Of a stretch of DNA of 64,000 nt, positions 30,750-40,445 are shown one piece after another. The notes beneath the pieces are model-generated. The model ran no database searches and was not told where the DNA came from. It saw only the letters and a list, made by a program, of their open reading frames with translations. The stretch covers positions 1,550,001 to 1,614,000 of the forward strand of contig JAGKQI010000105.1 of assembly GCA_018806915.1 (NCBI GenBank). The letters run 5' to 3'. This DNA comes from Phytophthora colocasiae. Taxonomy: Eukaryota > Oomycota > Peronosporomycetes > Peronosporales > Peronosporaceae. The position numbers and the translations under genes are program-made. Every line of letters begins with the position of its first letter. Position 1 is the first letter of the stretch.

Positions 30750-32558
30750 AATTGACTACTAATTAATTGGCTTGGACGTCTCTGGGGAGCCTCGCTGCAA
30801 AAGATAATGACGCTGGACCTGCCTACGCGGCACCTTGCCGAAGATTTCCGGTCGTCTGCTCGTCTAGTCTCGGATTGGTCAAAAAGGCCACATGGGAGAT
30901 AAGAACGCGGAAAGGGAAGAAACATTTCAAGACATTTGGTGTGGTACACATCATACACGTGTGGTCTTAGCAGTTGTAGCGGCAGTGTCGACGCCGAGCA
31001 AGAGGGCAAAGCACAAGATCGAATGCATCCAGTACCATTAGCTTGGTACTACCAAGCTTCGCATCAATGAATGGTGGCAAACACGAGGGTGAATACAGTA
31101 TGGTGGTAAGCTTCGCATCAATGAATGGTGGCAAACACGAGGGTGAATACAGTATGGAGTAAGGAGTCTTTGAAGGAACAATAAATTGTATCAGTACAGT
31201 ACCATGGACACAAATGACAGACCAAAGGAGAGCTTATAGTGCAGTGGTAGTAGTATGACGCAATGTTTACTCTTCCTTTCAACTTCATTGCCTTGATGCT
31301 CAACTACGAACATCTACTACTAGTACTACAGTAGTAGTAGAATAAAGAATTGGTGAATCCCTCAGCATTAATTGTGTTCTCTACACCTTTATCCGATAGT
31401 AAGTGGATTCAGTTAGAGCTAATAACTGTAGATCATTGGGCTCCACGTTAATGTACAAATGTAGTGAAGGGGGGCGCTCAGAATGAGTAGGAGAGATGAT
31501 AGTTTTTAAATCTCATTTTCGTATGAATCATCAAGATCAATTCCTCATCGCGCTCCCCTGAAGTGAAACAATATGCATATCATTACCAGTTGATGAGGAT
31601 GTCGAAATGCTGATTCTTCTGGAGGTGTTAGACCGCAAAACGCGAGTCGGCACCTCCCAAAGTGCCCAGCGCTTCTGGCCGTCCCAAGGGACTTTCGCGT
31701 CGGGCTGATGGACCCAACATCCGCAAGAGGGGCCTGCTCTCGCCACCAAGTACATAAGTACGGAAGACCCAATCATCGCACGGAGGAAGGCGATGTGAGT
31801 GGCAAATGGGGCATCTGAGTAATTGGGAACCACACGAATACAACGAGCTCTGTATCTGCTGTCAACGAAGAGACCAAATGAAGAAGTGCTTGTTCATTGC
31901 AGCCGTTTGGCTCAGTAGAATGACTGGACTACAAAGGGCTCAACGGTGATTGGCCAGTTAGGATAAGGTGGCTTTTAATTGGAGCGTTGCACTAAATATT
32001 TCAGCCAATAAAGATTTGTAGCGCAAAATCATCGCTCGACGATGTAATACATGAAGCAGTCATAGTTGGAGAACACTATTTCTGTGCGGAGAAGAAATAA
32101 CTTGCCCAGCTACGACTCCCAGAGTTCTTGGAAAATGTGGACGAGATCGAGTTTACATCACAGCAATAAGAACGCCACCATCAGCGGTATGTCTCTTCAG
32201 TGTCTGCCCGATATGGATCAGTACAATTTCGTGCTATCTAGCCTTTATAATCCCGCTCTCAATTGAGAATCTACCTCGCGATACATTTTACTCGTTTCAT
32301 CGCGCAACAAGGTCCATCGACGACTTTCGACTTCCGCTATACAAGGGCATGAAACAGTGATTCCCGTTGCGAGGCCGTTGTTTCCGTCGAATCACAGAAA
32401 TTTTTCCGAAGCGTACCGTACGTTGAAGGGGGACGGATATCATCCAATCAGCATCCAGATTCCACAAGGATACGCAGCCGTGTAACCCCAGTCTTGAATT
32501 TGCCGCCAGTGCGGAAAGGAAACGAGCAGTTGGGCATACGAAAAACAAGACAAAGCGC
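30750..32558. other. Long intergenic region upstream of Argonaute
   Basis: 1.8 kb with a 54-bp tandem duplication (31054-31157), a short hairpin CTACTAC...GTAGTAG (31314-31337) and open frames at 31537-31843 with no recognisable family. It should contain the promoters of the ERD2-like gene and Argonaute. Confidence 0.5.
31054..31157. repeat. 54-bp tandem duplication
   Basis: Two copies of a unit beginning AAGCTTCGCATCAATG, the first at 31054-31107 and the second from 31108, identical for about 50 bp. Recent slippage or unequal exchange; no coding role seen. Confidence 0.85.
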
Positions 32559-35500
32559 ATGAGCTACAGCGGGGGCGGAGGCGGCTACGGCGACCAAAGA
32601 GGCTACGGCTCGCGCGGCTATGACGACCCCAACCGCCCAGGAAGCGGAGGCCACGACCAGCGCGGCCAGGATTACGATCAGCGAGGTCAACAACAGCAAG
32701 GAGGTTACGATCAGCGCGGGGGGTACGATCAACGAGGAGGTTACGATCAGAGGGGCCAACAGGGGTACGACTCGCGTGGGGGCGGTGGGGATTACAGATC
32801 CTCGTCGGGTTATGATGACTACAGCCGCGGAGGAGGAGCGAGTTACGGCTCTGGATCTGGATCAAGAGGTTATGAAGGAAGTCGCGGTGATTACGGCTCT
32901 GGAAGCGGAAGTTATGGCAGTGGCGGCTATGATAGTCGAGGAGGAGGCTCATACGACAGTCGTGGAGGCTATGGAGGCTCGTCTGGAGGCTACGACCAAA
33001 GCAGAGGCGGCTATGGAGGATCGTCGGGAGGTTATGATCAAAGTCGAGGCGGCTATGGAGGGTCATCTGGAGCATATGATCAAGGACGCAGTGGCTACGA
33101 TGATCGAGGAGGTCATAGCTACGGTAGTGGAGGCAGTTATGATGACCGTTCGCGAGGATATTCCGGTGGATCTTATGATGACCGCTCGCGTGGAGGATAT
33201 GGTGGTCGCGAGGAGTCCCGTGGATACGGTGGAGATCGTGGATACGGCGGAGGCGGTCGAGAAGATCGTGGATATGGAGGTGGCGGTGGTGGCCGAGATG
33301 ACCGCGGCTACGGCCGAGCTGGCGACCGTGGAGGTGACCGTGGTGGTGACCGCGGGGGTGATCGTGGCGGTGACAGAGGTGGAGACAGAGGCTATGGACG
33401 CCGTGATGATCACCGCGGTGGAGACCGCGACCGTGGTGGAGGTGACCGAGGCTACGGTGGTGGAGGCCGTGGTGGAGGCCGAGGCGGTCGTGGAGGCGGC
33501 CGTGGAGAAGCTGGTCCGGGTGTTGGTACGGTCACAGGGTCTGGATATGAAACTGTTGGCGATCCCGTGTCAGACCCCCGCCTTCAGGATGAATGGAGTG
33601 GCCGCGCTGGTGTGCGCGACGTAAGCGCTGATGATCCGGACCTCCAACAGAGCTTTTTGATTTGCCGTCGCCCGGGTGTGGCTCGGGGTGGCAAGTCAAT
33701 CCAGTTGCAGGTGAATTACTTTGGTGTATCGCTGGATGCAGCTCCGGCAGAGATCTTTAAGTATCACGTGGATGTTGAGCGCTCGCCCGATCTTGCCGCA
33801 GACTCCAAGTATGGTCCCTCTGGTGGAGCTGGAGATCAAAAGGACGAGCCAATGGGTGACGAACCGAAGCAAGAAGGCAAGGACGAGAAGGACGAGAAGG
33901 AGGATAAGGACGTCGAGATGAGCGACGTCTCGGCACCTCCAAAGCGCGAAAAGCGTCCAGAGCGACCACTACCGCGCTCGTTGGTGCGTAATGTCATCAA
34001 CGCGGCCTTGAGGCAATACGAAGCTGAGTTCGGAGGCATTCGTGTCGTCCACGACGGTATGTCTGCCATGTATGCTCCAGCAATGCTTCCGTGGGACGCA
34101 CACTCCAAGACTTTCGTCGACGTGAATCCGGATGGCCCGAGCCCAACTCCGCCTCCCCCTCCACCAGCTGCAGGTGCTGCTCCTCGGCGTCCGTTCCGAG
34201 GTCCCCCTACATTCGTCGTAAAAATCAAGCTCGCAGAAACTATTTCGACCAGTTCTCTAACAGACTACTACGCCAACCCTGATGTGAATGTCATGCCTGT
34301 GCTACAAGCTCTGGACGTCGCTGCACGTCACCTTGGTGCTCAGCGCCTGATCACGGTGGGACGTAATTTCTTCTCTATGAAGAAAACGTTCCCGCTCAAG
34401 GGCGGCAAGGAATTGTGTTGGGGGTACCACCAAGCCATTCGTATTGCTGACCGGAAGCTGCTAATGAATGTCGATCAGGCCGCAACAGTATTCTACGCTC
34501 CGAAAGAGTTGATGGAGCTCGTGCTGCCGGCCTTGAACGCACGATCGGTTAACGATATCCGCGGATTAAATGACCGCGACGCAAAGAACTTGGCGCGTGC
34601 ATTGCGAAAGATTGAGGTTGTCCCGACCCACCGCAAGGACCGTAAACGCGCCATCTTCGGAATCAGTGCCCAGCCTGCCAACCAAACCATGGTCAGCATC
34701 AAGGGTGAGAACATGTCTGTGGCGGACTATTTCAGCAAGCGGTACAACATGAATTTGAGGTACCCGCATCTTCCGTTGGTGAATGTGGGAAGTAAACGAC
34801 CGGGCAAGGAGAATTGGCTGCCTATTGAATTGTGTGAGGTGGCGCCAGGGCAGCGCTGCGCAAATATCAATGATCTGGATACTGCAGAAATTATTAAGCA
34901 GACCAGTCAGCCTCCGCGTGCTCGCCAGGAGACGATCATCGACCAGGTCCGCCAAGCTGGTTTTGAGAACGATCCATACCTGGCTGCTTTCGGTATGAAG
35001 GTGGACCAACGTCTAGACACGACAGATGCTCGTATCATGGATCCGCCGGACGTGCAGTATGCCAATGTGTCTGAGCGCCCGAACAATGGCCAATGGAACT
35101 TGCGCGACAAGCGCTTTGTGGAAGGCGCTACTCTGCGGAACTGGGGAGTTGTGATCACTGCGAACGTCAGTGAGCGTGATGTTCACGGTTTTGTCCGCAG
35201 CTTGGTGGATATGGCTCAAAAAAGCGGTTTGACCATTGAAGACAGCAATCCGACGATGATCCACATGGATAACAACCGTGGCGCTCAGGTCGAGGAGCTG
35301 ATGAAAATGTGCCACAGTGAGCTGGAAAAGCGTAACAAAGGTCCCCCACAGCTTATTATGGTGATCAAACAGGATAAGAGCGTTGGTTCATACAGTGACA
35401 TCAAGCGCATGTCAGACACCGTGTTGGGAGTCCCCAGCCAGTGTATTGTGTCCCAGAACGTTCGTGGTGCAAAGCCGCAGTACTGTGCGAACGTTTGCCT

Positions 35501-36359
35501 GAAGATCAATATGAAGCTGAGCGGCAAGAACTCTGTTCTACGCGAGCCTTTGCCGCTAGTGAGTACTGCTCCTACGATCATTATCGGCGCTGATGTAGAG
35601 CACCCTCGCTCGGGCATGGGTTCACGGCCCTCGATCGCTTCTGTTGTGGCTTCGCTGGACCGCTATTCGGCCAAGTACGTTGCTCGCGTGGCTGCGCAGA
35701 AGGCTTCCAGTGACATCCAGCTCTTGCCGCATATGTTGCGCGATCTCTTCTTGGCGTACTACCAGAGTACGAATCGCAAACCGGAACACGTTATCTATTA
35801 CCGAGACGGTGTGAGCGAGGGTCAATTCTATGACATCTTGCAGACGGAGATGCGTGCGCTTCGCAAGGCTTTCAAGATGATCTCGGACGGCTACAACCCG
35901 CCAGTTACCTTTATCATCGTCAACAAGCGCCATCACATGCGCGCATTCCCCGCGAACCAACGCGATGCTGATCGCAAGGGCAATGTGGTTCCTGGCACAG
36001 TCATTGACACCGGAATTGTGGACTCACACCGCTTCGATTTCTTCCTCTATGGCCACAGTGGCATCCAGGGCACAAGCGTTCCGTGCCACTACACTGTGCT
36101 GCATGACGAGAACAAGATGTCAGCAGAAGATGTCCAGCGCTTGACCTACCACCTCGGTTATACCTTCGCACGTTGCACGCGTTCGGTGTCTTTCGCTACG
36201 CCTGCGTACTACGCGCATCTGGCTGCTGCCCGCGCTCGTTTCTTCCTGAACGAAGGATCTGATGGCGCGTCTACGGTGGGGTCGTTCAACTCTAGCTCCT
36301 CGAACTTTGACTTTACGGAGCTTCACGAGGGGCTCAAGAACTGCATGTTTTTCATCTAA
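32559..36359 (+). CDS. AGO: Argonaute with Gly/Arg-rich N-terminal domain
   Basis: 1,266 aa, single exon. Residues 1 to about 325 are low-complexity RG/RGG and YGG repeats ([14 protein letters not shown] repeated three times, then RGGD repeated). Next come the N domain and linker ([20 protein letters not shown]), the PAZ region and the MID segment ([11 protein letters not shown]). PIWI carries [10 protein letters not shown] (Asp1012), [13 protein letters not shown] (Asp1083) and [11 protein letters not shown] (His1177). These match three of the four DEDH slicer residues. At the glutamate-finger position the sequence reads KASSDIQLL, so Glu may be replaced by Asp1052. It binds small RNAs; RGG tails are common arginine-methylation and Tudor-binding sites. 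Ends MFFI. Confidence 0.95.
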   Translation: MSYSGGGGGYGDQRGYGSRGYDDPNRPGSGGHDQRGQDYDQRGQQQQGGYDQRGGYDQRGGYDQRGQQGYDSRGGGGDYRSSSGYDDYSRGGGASYGSGSGSRGYEGSRGDYGSGSGSYGSGGYDSRGGGSYDSRGGYGGSSGGYDQSRGGYGGSSGGYDQSRGGYGGSSGAYDQGRSGYDDRGGHSYGSGGSYDDRSRGYSGGSYDDRSRGGYGGREESRGYGGDRGYGGGGREDRGYGGGGGGRDDRGYGRAGDRGGDRGGDRGGDRGGDRGGDRGYGRRDDHRGGDRDRGGGDRGYGGGGRGGGRGGRGGGRGEAGPGVGTVTGSGYETVGDPVSDPRLQDEWSGRAGVRDVSADDPDLQQSFLICRRPGVARGGKSIQLQVNYFGVSLDAAPAEIFKYHVDVERSPDLAADSKYGPSGGAGDQKDEPMGDEPKQEGKDEKDEKEDKDVEMSDVSAPPKREKRPERPLPRSLVRNVINAALRQYEAEFGGIRVVHDGMSAMYAPAMLPWDAHSKTFVDVNPDGPSPTPPPPPPAAGAAPRRPFRGPPTFVVKIKLAETISTSSLTDYYANPDVNVMPVLQALDVAARHLGAQRLITVGRNFFSMKKTFPLKGGKELCWGYHQAIRIADRKLLMNVDQAATVFYAPKELMELVLPALNARSVNDIRGLNDRDAKNLARALRKIEVVPTHRKDRKRAIFGISAQPANQTMVSIKGENMSVADYFSKRYNMNLRYPHLPLVNVGSKRPGKENWLPIELCEVAPGQRCANINDLDTAEIIKQTSQPPRARQETIIDQVRQAGFENDPYLAAFGMKVDQRLDTTDARIMDPPDVQYANVSERPNNGQWNLRDKRFVEGATLRNWGVVITANVSERDVHGFVRSLVDMAQKSGLTIEDSNPTMIHMDNNRGAQVEELMKMCHSELEKRNKGPPQLIMVIKQDKSVGSYSDIKRMSDTVLGVPSQCIVSQNVRGAKPQYCANVCLKINMKLSGKNSVLREPLPLVSTAPTIIIGADVEHPRSGMGSRPSIASVVASLDRYSAKYVARVAAQKASSDIQLLPHMLRDLFLAYYQSTNRKPEHVIYYRDGVSEGQFYDILQTEMRALRKAFKMISDGYNPPVTFIIVNKRHHMRAFPANQRDADRKGNVVPGTVIDTGIVDSHRFDFFLYGHSGIQGTSVPCHYTVLHDENKMSAEDVQRLTYHLGYTFARCTRSVSFATPAYYAHLAAARARFFLNEGSDGASTVGSFNSSSSNFDFTELHEGLKNCMFFI

Positions 36360-36581
36360 AGCAGCTCAAGACGGGTGGATGTCTACAGTGGAGGGACGAA
36401 GGACTGGACGAGATTTCCCACGATCCGACATTCCGCGCTGCTAGCTACTGAAGCGTTCGATTGAGGCAACACTAAAAAATGGCGACAAAGGAGTACTCGC
36501 ACCGCAACTAAAACAAGATTTGAATGAATTTGAATGAACAACGAGTCTGATTTCCGCTCGACTGAAGGCTACTGCTCAACC

Positions 36582-36704
36582 TAGAGCAAAGGGGTTTCTT
36601 CAGTGGCAAAGCGACGCCAGATGCGACGTCCAATGAAGAAACCAGCGCCACGAAACCCAGAGCTGTGACTGCCACCATGCCAAACAACCAACGCCAAATA
36701 TGGT
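36582..36704 (-). pseudogene. GH1 beta-glucosidase C-terminal fragment
   Basis: About 120 bp related to the last codons of the gene at 37973 (transmembrane helix and tail), with a ~20-bp deletion. A relic of an extra GH1 copy. Confidence 0.65.
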
Positions 36705-36740
36705 GTTGCAGGCTACTTCGCTAGCCCGAAGTGTACGGGT

Positions 36741-36820
36741 CTGTTGTCCTGGTGGTCGGAATTTCGACACAGAACCGCCGCAGGAGCTACGAACGCATTC
36801 CTCTCGTCTCGATGAACTGA
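36741..36820 (+). pseudogene. GH1 beta-glucosidase C-terminal fragment (other orientation)
   Basis: Encodes VGISTQNRRRSYERIPL and a stop, nearly the same as the last residues of the GH1 gene at 42486, on the opposite strand. Sequence similarity continues past the stop to about 37060, matching 42225-42485 inverted. Confidence 0.7.
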
Positions 36821-37060
36821 AGAAAGCGGGTTACATCGAGCTCAGTTGCTAATTACCTGTACACTGGTTCACTCAAAGGAGCGTTGACACTTGAGATCAA
36901 CCACTGCGTTGTTTAAGTTATCAGACATGGTGCTGACTTTCGTACCGAACAACTCGATCGATTTACTAGTAGTAGCCTCATCTTCCAGTTTCGCTGTCGC
37001 AGCAGAACTCGTTCCCACTGACGTCCATAGCATCGTTATCACCTTCGTGATCGTCCCGGT
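36741..37060. repeat. Inverted duplication, copy of 42225-42560
   Basis: Covers a GH1 3' end, its downstream flank (GCGGGTTACATCGAGCTCAG and on) and the last codons of a Crinkler gene on the other strand. The partner at 42225-42560 has the same order inverted, with small indels. Confidence 0.75.
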
Positions 37061-37809
37061 CCCGAAAGTATTCCTCATCGAGTTGTTCATTGAAATTCAC
37101 GTGCCGAATCCGAACTGTTCCGTCTGAATTCGCATGTTGTTCAAGCAACTGACCACGAAGTACAGCAAGAGCATTATCCTCATCTTCCTGTACAGACGCT
37201 GATAGACCTCTTGAACCACATATCCCGACGCGAACTCGACATAATCGTTGGAAAAGTCTTCGCCGGCGTGATAATGAAGCAAGTTATGTGCTTGGGGGTC
37301 GTTCACATCAAGGTTTCGAAAGACGCCCAGTAGCCAGTCGAGATCAACACGGACCATCGCATTTTCAAGGAACTCCTGTTGATCATCAACTAGCGCATAA
37401 TCCAAGACAGCGTGGAATGCCACCCCATCGATAATAGCAATGCTGTACGACGTCCCCCGGAATATTCGGGTACAGCAGCTCACGACATTTAAGAATCTCG
37501 TCCCAATAGCGGTGGATAACAATGACGAATGTAAATACGAGAATCATATATCGAACCACCAAGGATAAATGTTCCATCTGGTAATGTGATCACAGCATCC
37601 GCTTTGAAAATGCTTTCCAAAAGTCGACCAGTGCTTGCGGATTCAACGCATCTTTCGCGACGCGAAGTTCTACCCCGTTCACAACAAGTTGCCTCTCACG
37701 GTGAGTCGGAGGATTCTCTCTTCAAGTCGCTCACCGATAGGTTCGAGTCAATGTGCACTGCGAACGGATGTCCGACGTCACCAACGACATCACAGTAAAG
37801 AGTTACCAT
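36978..37809 (-). pseudogene. Degenerate Crinkler (CRN) effector gene
   Basis: From ATG 37807-37809 the minus strand encodes a typical CRN N-terminus (MVTLYCDVVGD, then LSVSDLKRE), but the frame closes before the LFLAK motif, which is missing. Pieces in other frames follow: ELRVAKDALNPQALVDFW; then VVQHCYYRWGGIPR and HAVLDYALVDDQQEFLENAM, the segments found downstream of the P-loop in the NTPase part of CRN/RHS-type proteins; then VEFASGYVVQEVYQRLY. The P-loop itself is absent. The last piece ends at 36978 in an acidic tail (FCCDSETGR). Multiple frame breaks and missing motifs mark it as non-functional. Intact CRNs are host-targeted or inter-strain effectors. Confidence 0.7.
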
Positions 37810-37972
37810 TGTTCTTCAAGGCACGAGTTCTAGAATAGGAGAAGAAATACTCCGAGCAAAAATGTTGTATGGGAACAAGCCACATCTCATTTTTCTTGAG
37901 TATCAACTCAAGTTCTGGCAATTGAATGAATGAACAACAGCTACAACTTGCAATGGTATCTCAATCGCTTAC

Positions 37973-39721
37973 TTAAAGCAAAGGAGTTCCTTCAGTAGCA
38001 GAGCTTTCGTTGTGGCCGCGGAAGTGACGCCAGATACGACGTCCAATGAAGAAGACCAGCACAAACACCGCCACGAAACCCAGAGCCGCCACCGCCACAA
38101 CGCCGAACAGCCAACGCCATACATGATGGTGACTCTTGTGCTCAGTACTCTCGGGAGTTGTAGCAGTCGTAGCTGAGGCTTCGTCTTGAATCAGACACTT
38201 GGACGTTGCCACCTTTTGGAACCACTTGGCTGACGGACGAGGAATACGCGCGAGGTCCGACGATTTTGGCTCGTAGTAGTCGGGAGATCCCGTCTCAGAC
38301 GTAAAGTTGACGTAGAAGAGACCAAAGCGAGACTCGTAGGACCCCCATTCGTAGTTGTCCAGTAGACTCCATGCCGTGTACCCGATGATGGGGATGTTTT
38401 CCTCCGTGATGGCCTTGTGGACTTGCTCCAAGTAAGCCTGGAAGTACCACAACTGGTCGAGATTCTCAACCTCATCGTCTCCGCACCAGCCATTCTCGGT
38501 GAGTAGAATGTCAGCGGACGTGTCGTGCTTGTGCAGCCACTTGATAATATCGAGATAAGCTGGTGGGTAGGCAGTGAAGAATGCGCAATGCGGATCTTTT
38601 TGGGCTTTCTTGCTACGCTCCCTGGTGCCTGGGATAATATGACTATCATCAATTCCACGATCCCTCTCAAACCCTGGTAATAGTGTGTCGCAATCTTTGT
38701 TAGAAGACTTTGAGTTGCAGCTGGTCACTTGACGAGAAGCATAACTGTTCAACATGAAGAGATCGTAGGAGCCTTTTAGCAACTTGGATTGGTCTCCATA
38801 AAACTGAGGAAGACGATCACCAACGATTTCTTTCATGACAGGTGGGTAATCTCCCGTAACCAAAGGAGAGAGGAACCAGCCAACATCGAACTCCAGTTTA
38901 CGGGAAGCAGCTTCGACGTCACCAGCATCGCTTGGGTCTACTGGGTACACGTAGTCAGCGTTGAGGACAATACTGATCCTTGCTTTATCTCCAATAACAC
39001 CAGTAGTCTTTAACTCTCGGAACTTCTGCACTGCGTGACCATGAGATAGCAGTACGTTGTGGCCTACCGTGTACGCCTGAGTGACAGACCCAGTGTACCC
39101 TGGAGCCCCCATACCTAATGCGTATCCACCAGCAACGAACGAGAGAGGTTCATTGAACGTCGTCCAGTAATTCACCTTCTTACCATACTCGCTGAAGAGC
39201 AAATTCGCATAATCGACATAGTGATCAACGATTTCCGGATCTAACCAGCCTTCTTGATGCAATTGAGTGTGCAATTCAATGGGTAGATCCCAGTGGTAAA
39301 TAGTCAAGATCGGTACAATTCCACTCGAAATGAGCTCGTCAATGAGTGAGTGGTAGAACGCGATACCTTCCGGGTTTGTCTGCATTCGAGACGTCTCCGT
39401 GTTCCAATTCATGACTCGAGACCAGGACACCGAGAACCGGAAACTCTGCAGTCCCATATCGGCCATCGTCTTGACGTCGCTCTTATAGCGATGGTAGAAA
39501 TCATCAGCAACATTGGCACATTTGAGACCTGGTTGAGTGCGACAGTAGTCGTCCCAAATGCTAGGAGTTCGACCTCCCTCTTTCACGGCACCTTCAACTT
39601 GGTATGAGGCGGTGGCGGATCCGAAGAGAAAATCATCCGGAAAGCAACGAGAATTTGCAGACGCCACTACAGCAAAAGCTGCGAGGCCGAGACATTGGAG
39701 GAATCGAGTGGTGAGACCCAT
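37973..39721 (-). CDS. GH1 beta-glucosidase, membrane-anchored (copy 1)
   Basis: 582 aa from MGLTTRFLQC; an ATG 11 codons upstream is less likely because it would precede the signal peptide (FLQCLGLAAFAVVASANS). GH1 catalytic domain: acid/base Glu in TTFNEPLSF (about residue 190), nucleophile Glu in LLTENGWCG (about 406) and the WSRVMNW and FRFSVSW motifs. Near the C-terminus are a transmembrane helix (WLFGVVAVAALGFVAVFVLV), a basic stop-transfer and a short tail ending TEGTPLL, an acidic-dileucine sorting motif. Predicted type I protein with luminal hydrolase, cleaving beta-glucosides. The last ~200 codons are nearly identical to copy 2, while the front is more diverged, which suggests gene conversion. 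Confidence 0.93.
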   Translation of the reverse strand: MGLTTRFLQCLGLAAFAVVASANSRCFPDDFLFGSATASYQVEGAVKEGGRTPSIWDDYCRTQPGLKCANVADDFYHRYKSDVKTMADMGLQSFRFSVSWSRVMNWNTETSRMQTNPEGIAFYHSLIDELISSGIVPILTIYHWDLPIELHTQLHQEGWLDPEIVDHYVDYANLLFSEYGKKVNYWTTFNEPLSFVAGGYALGMGAPGYTGSVTQAYTVGHNVLLSHGHAVQKFRELKTTGVIGDKARISIVLNADYVYPVDPSDAGDVEAASRKLEFDVGWFLSPLVTGDYPPVMKEIVGDRLPQFYGDQSKLLKGSYDLFMLNSYASRQVTSCNSKSSNKDCDTLLPGFERDRGIDDSHIIPGTRERSKKAQKDPHCAFFTAYPPAYLDIIKWLHKHDTSADILLTENGWCGDDEVENLDQLWYFQAYLEQVHKAITEENIPIIGYTAWSLLDNYEWGSYESRFGLFYVNFTSETGSPDYYEPKSSDLARIPRPSAKWFQKVATSKCLIQDEASATTATTPESTEHKSHHHVWRWLFGVVAVAALGFVAVFVLVFFIGRRIWRHFRGHNESSATEGTPLL

Positions 39722-40445
39722 TGGCTTCGAGGTGAATCCGACAATGATAGGCATTGTTGTTGTTTGGTTATCAGGTAAACGTTGATCTGAAAATGAATAA
39801 CTTCAAGTTCTGCAAATCATTTCTCCAAACTTGAATAAAGTATGTGACGTTGAAGTTAAGATCTTCTGAGAATGAATTGATTGCAGTTTTGTTTGTAAAT
39901 GATTGACAACAAAAGTTCTTGTGTCAATGCAACTGAAGAGGTGTTCATTGTCCTACATGAAAAAGAAAAGTGAGCTTGGTACATGCAACGTCACTTCATT
40001 ACTGCAACGCATTCCCTTCCTGGAAACTTTTTGACTAGTTTTTGTCGTCGCTTAGCCAACTTGAAGGTGTAAAAAACTTCAACGCACTGGAACCACTCAT
40101 CAATGTTGCGTTAGGCACGTGAGGTTCATTGCTACTAGTATTGGATGAAATCAATACCGTGGGAATACCACTTCGCCGGTATTACCTCTCCATACCACGG
40201 TAGTAGTGGGATTACCTTTTGTGTAATAGTGGTGTGGCAAGGAATATTAGCTTACGACATCGTTGAAGTTCACATCGGAATGTGATAATTGTCGACCCAA
40301 ATGCAAATTTTACAATACACCTGGGCCTATTACCGTTCAGTAATACCTGCCAAATTCCCACGTGGTAGTTATTAGGAGGTAATACCACGGTAATTAACAA
40401 CACTAATTGCTACATCTTCCTCCGAACGATCAGGAGATTGATAAT
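39722..40445. other. Divergent promoter region between two GH1 genes
   Basis: About 720 bp between head-to-head GH1 genes, containing a MITE-like element at 40155-40392. No core promoter consensus recognised. Confidence 0.5.
40155..40392. mobile_element. MITE-like element
   Basis: 238 bp with terminal inverted repeats TACCGTGGGAATACC and, in reverse complement, TACCGTGGTATTACC. TA is present at both borders (TA duplication), or AAT if the repeat starts one base in. Non-coding; internal copies of the CCGGTATTACC/TACCACGG words occur. Confidence 0.6.

Noticed and set aside
31314..31340. CTACTAC...GTAGTAG hairpin
   Set aside because: Arises from CTA/TAG simple repeats; short stem and no neighbouring gene that would use it as a terminator.
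31537..31843. Overlapping minus-strand frames upstream of Argonaute
   Set aside because: No motif recognised in any of the three frames; kept only as intergenic. It could be a very old transposon remnant.
32440..33075. Minus-strand frame opposite the Argonaute N-terminus, and a plus-strand frame at 32620-33624
   Set aside because: Low-complexity shadows of the Gly/Arg-rich repeat.
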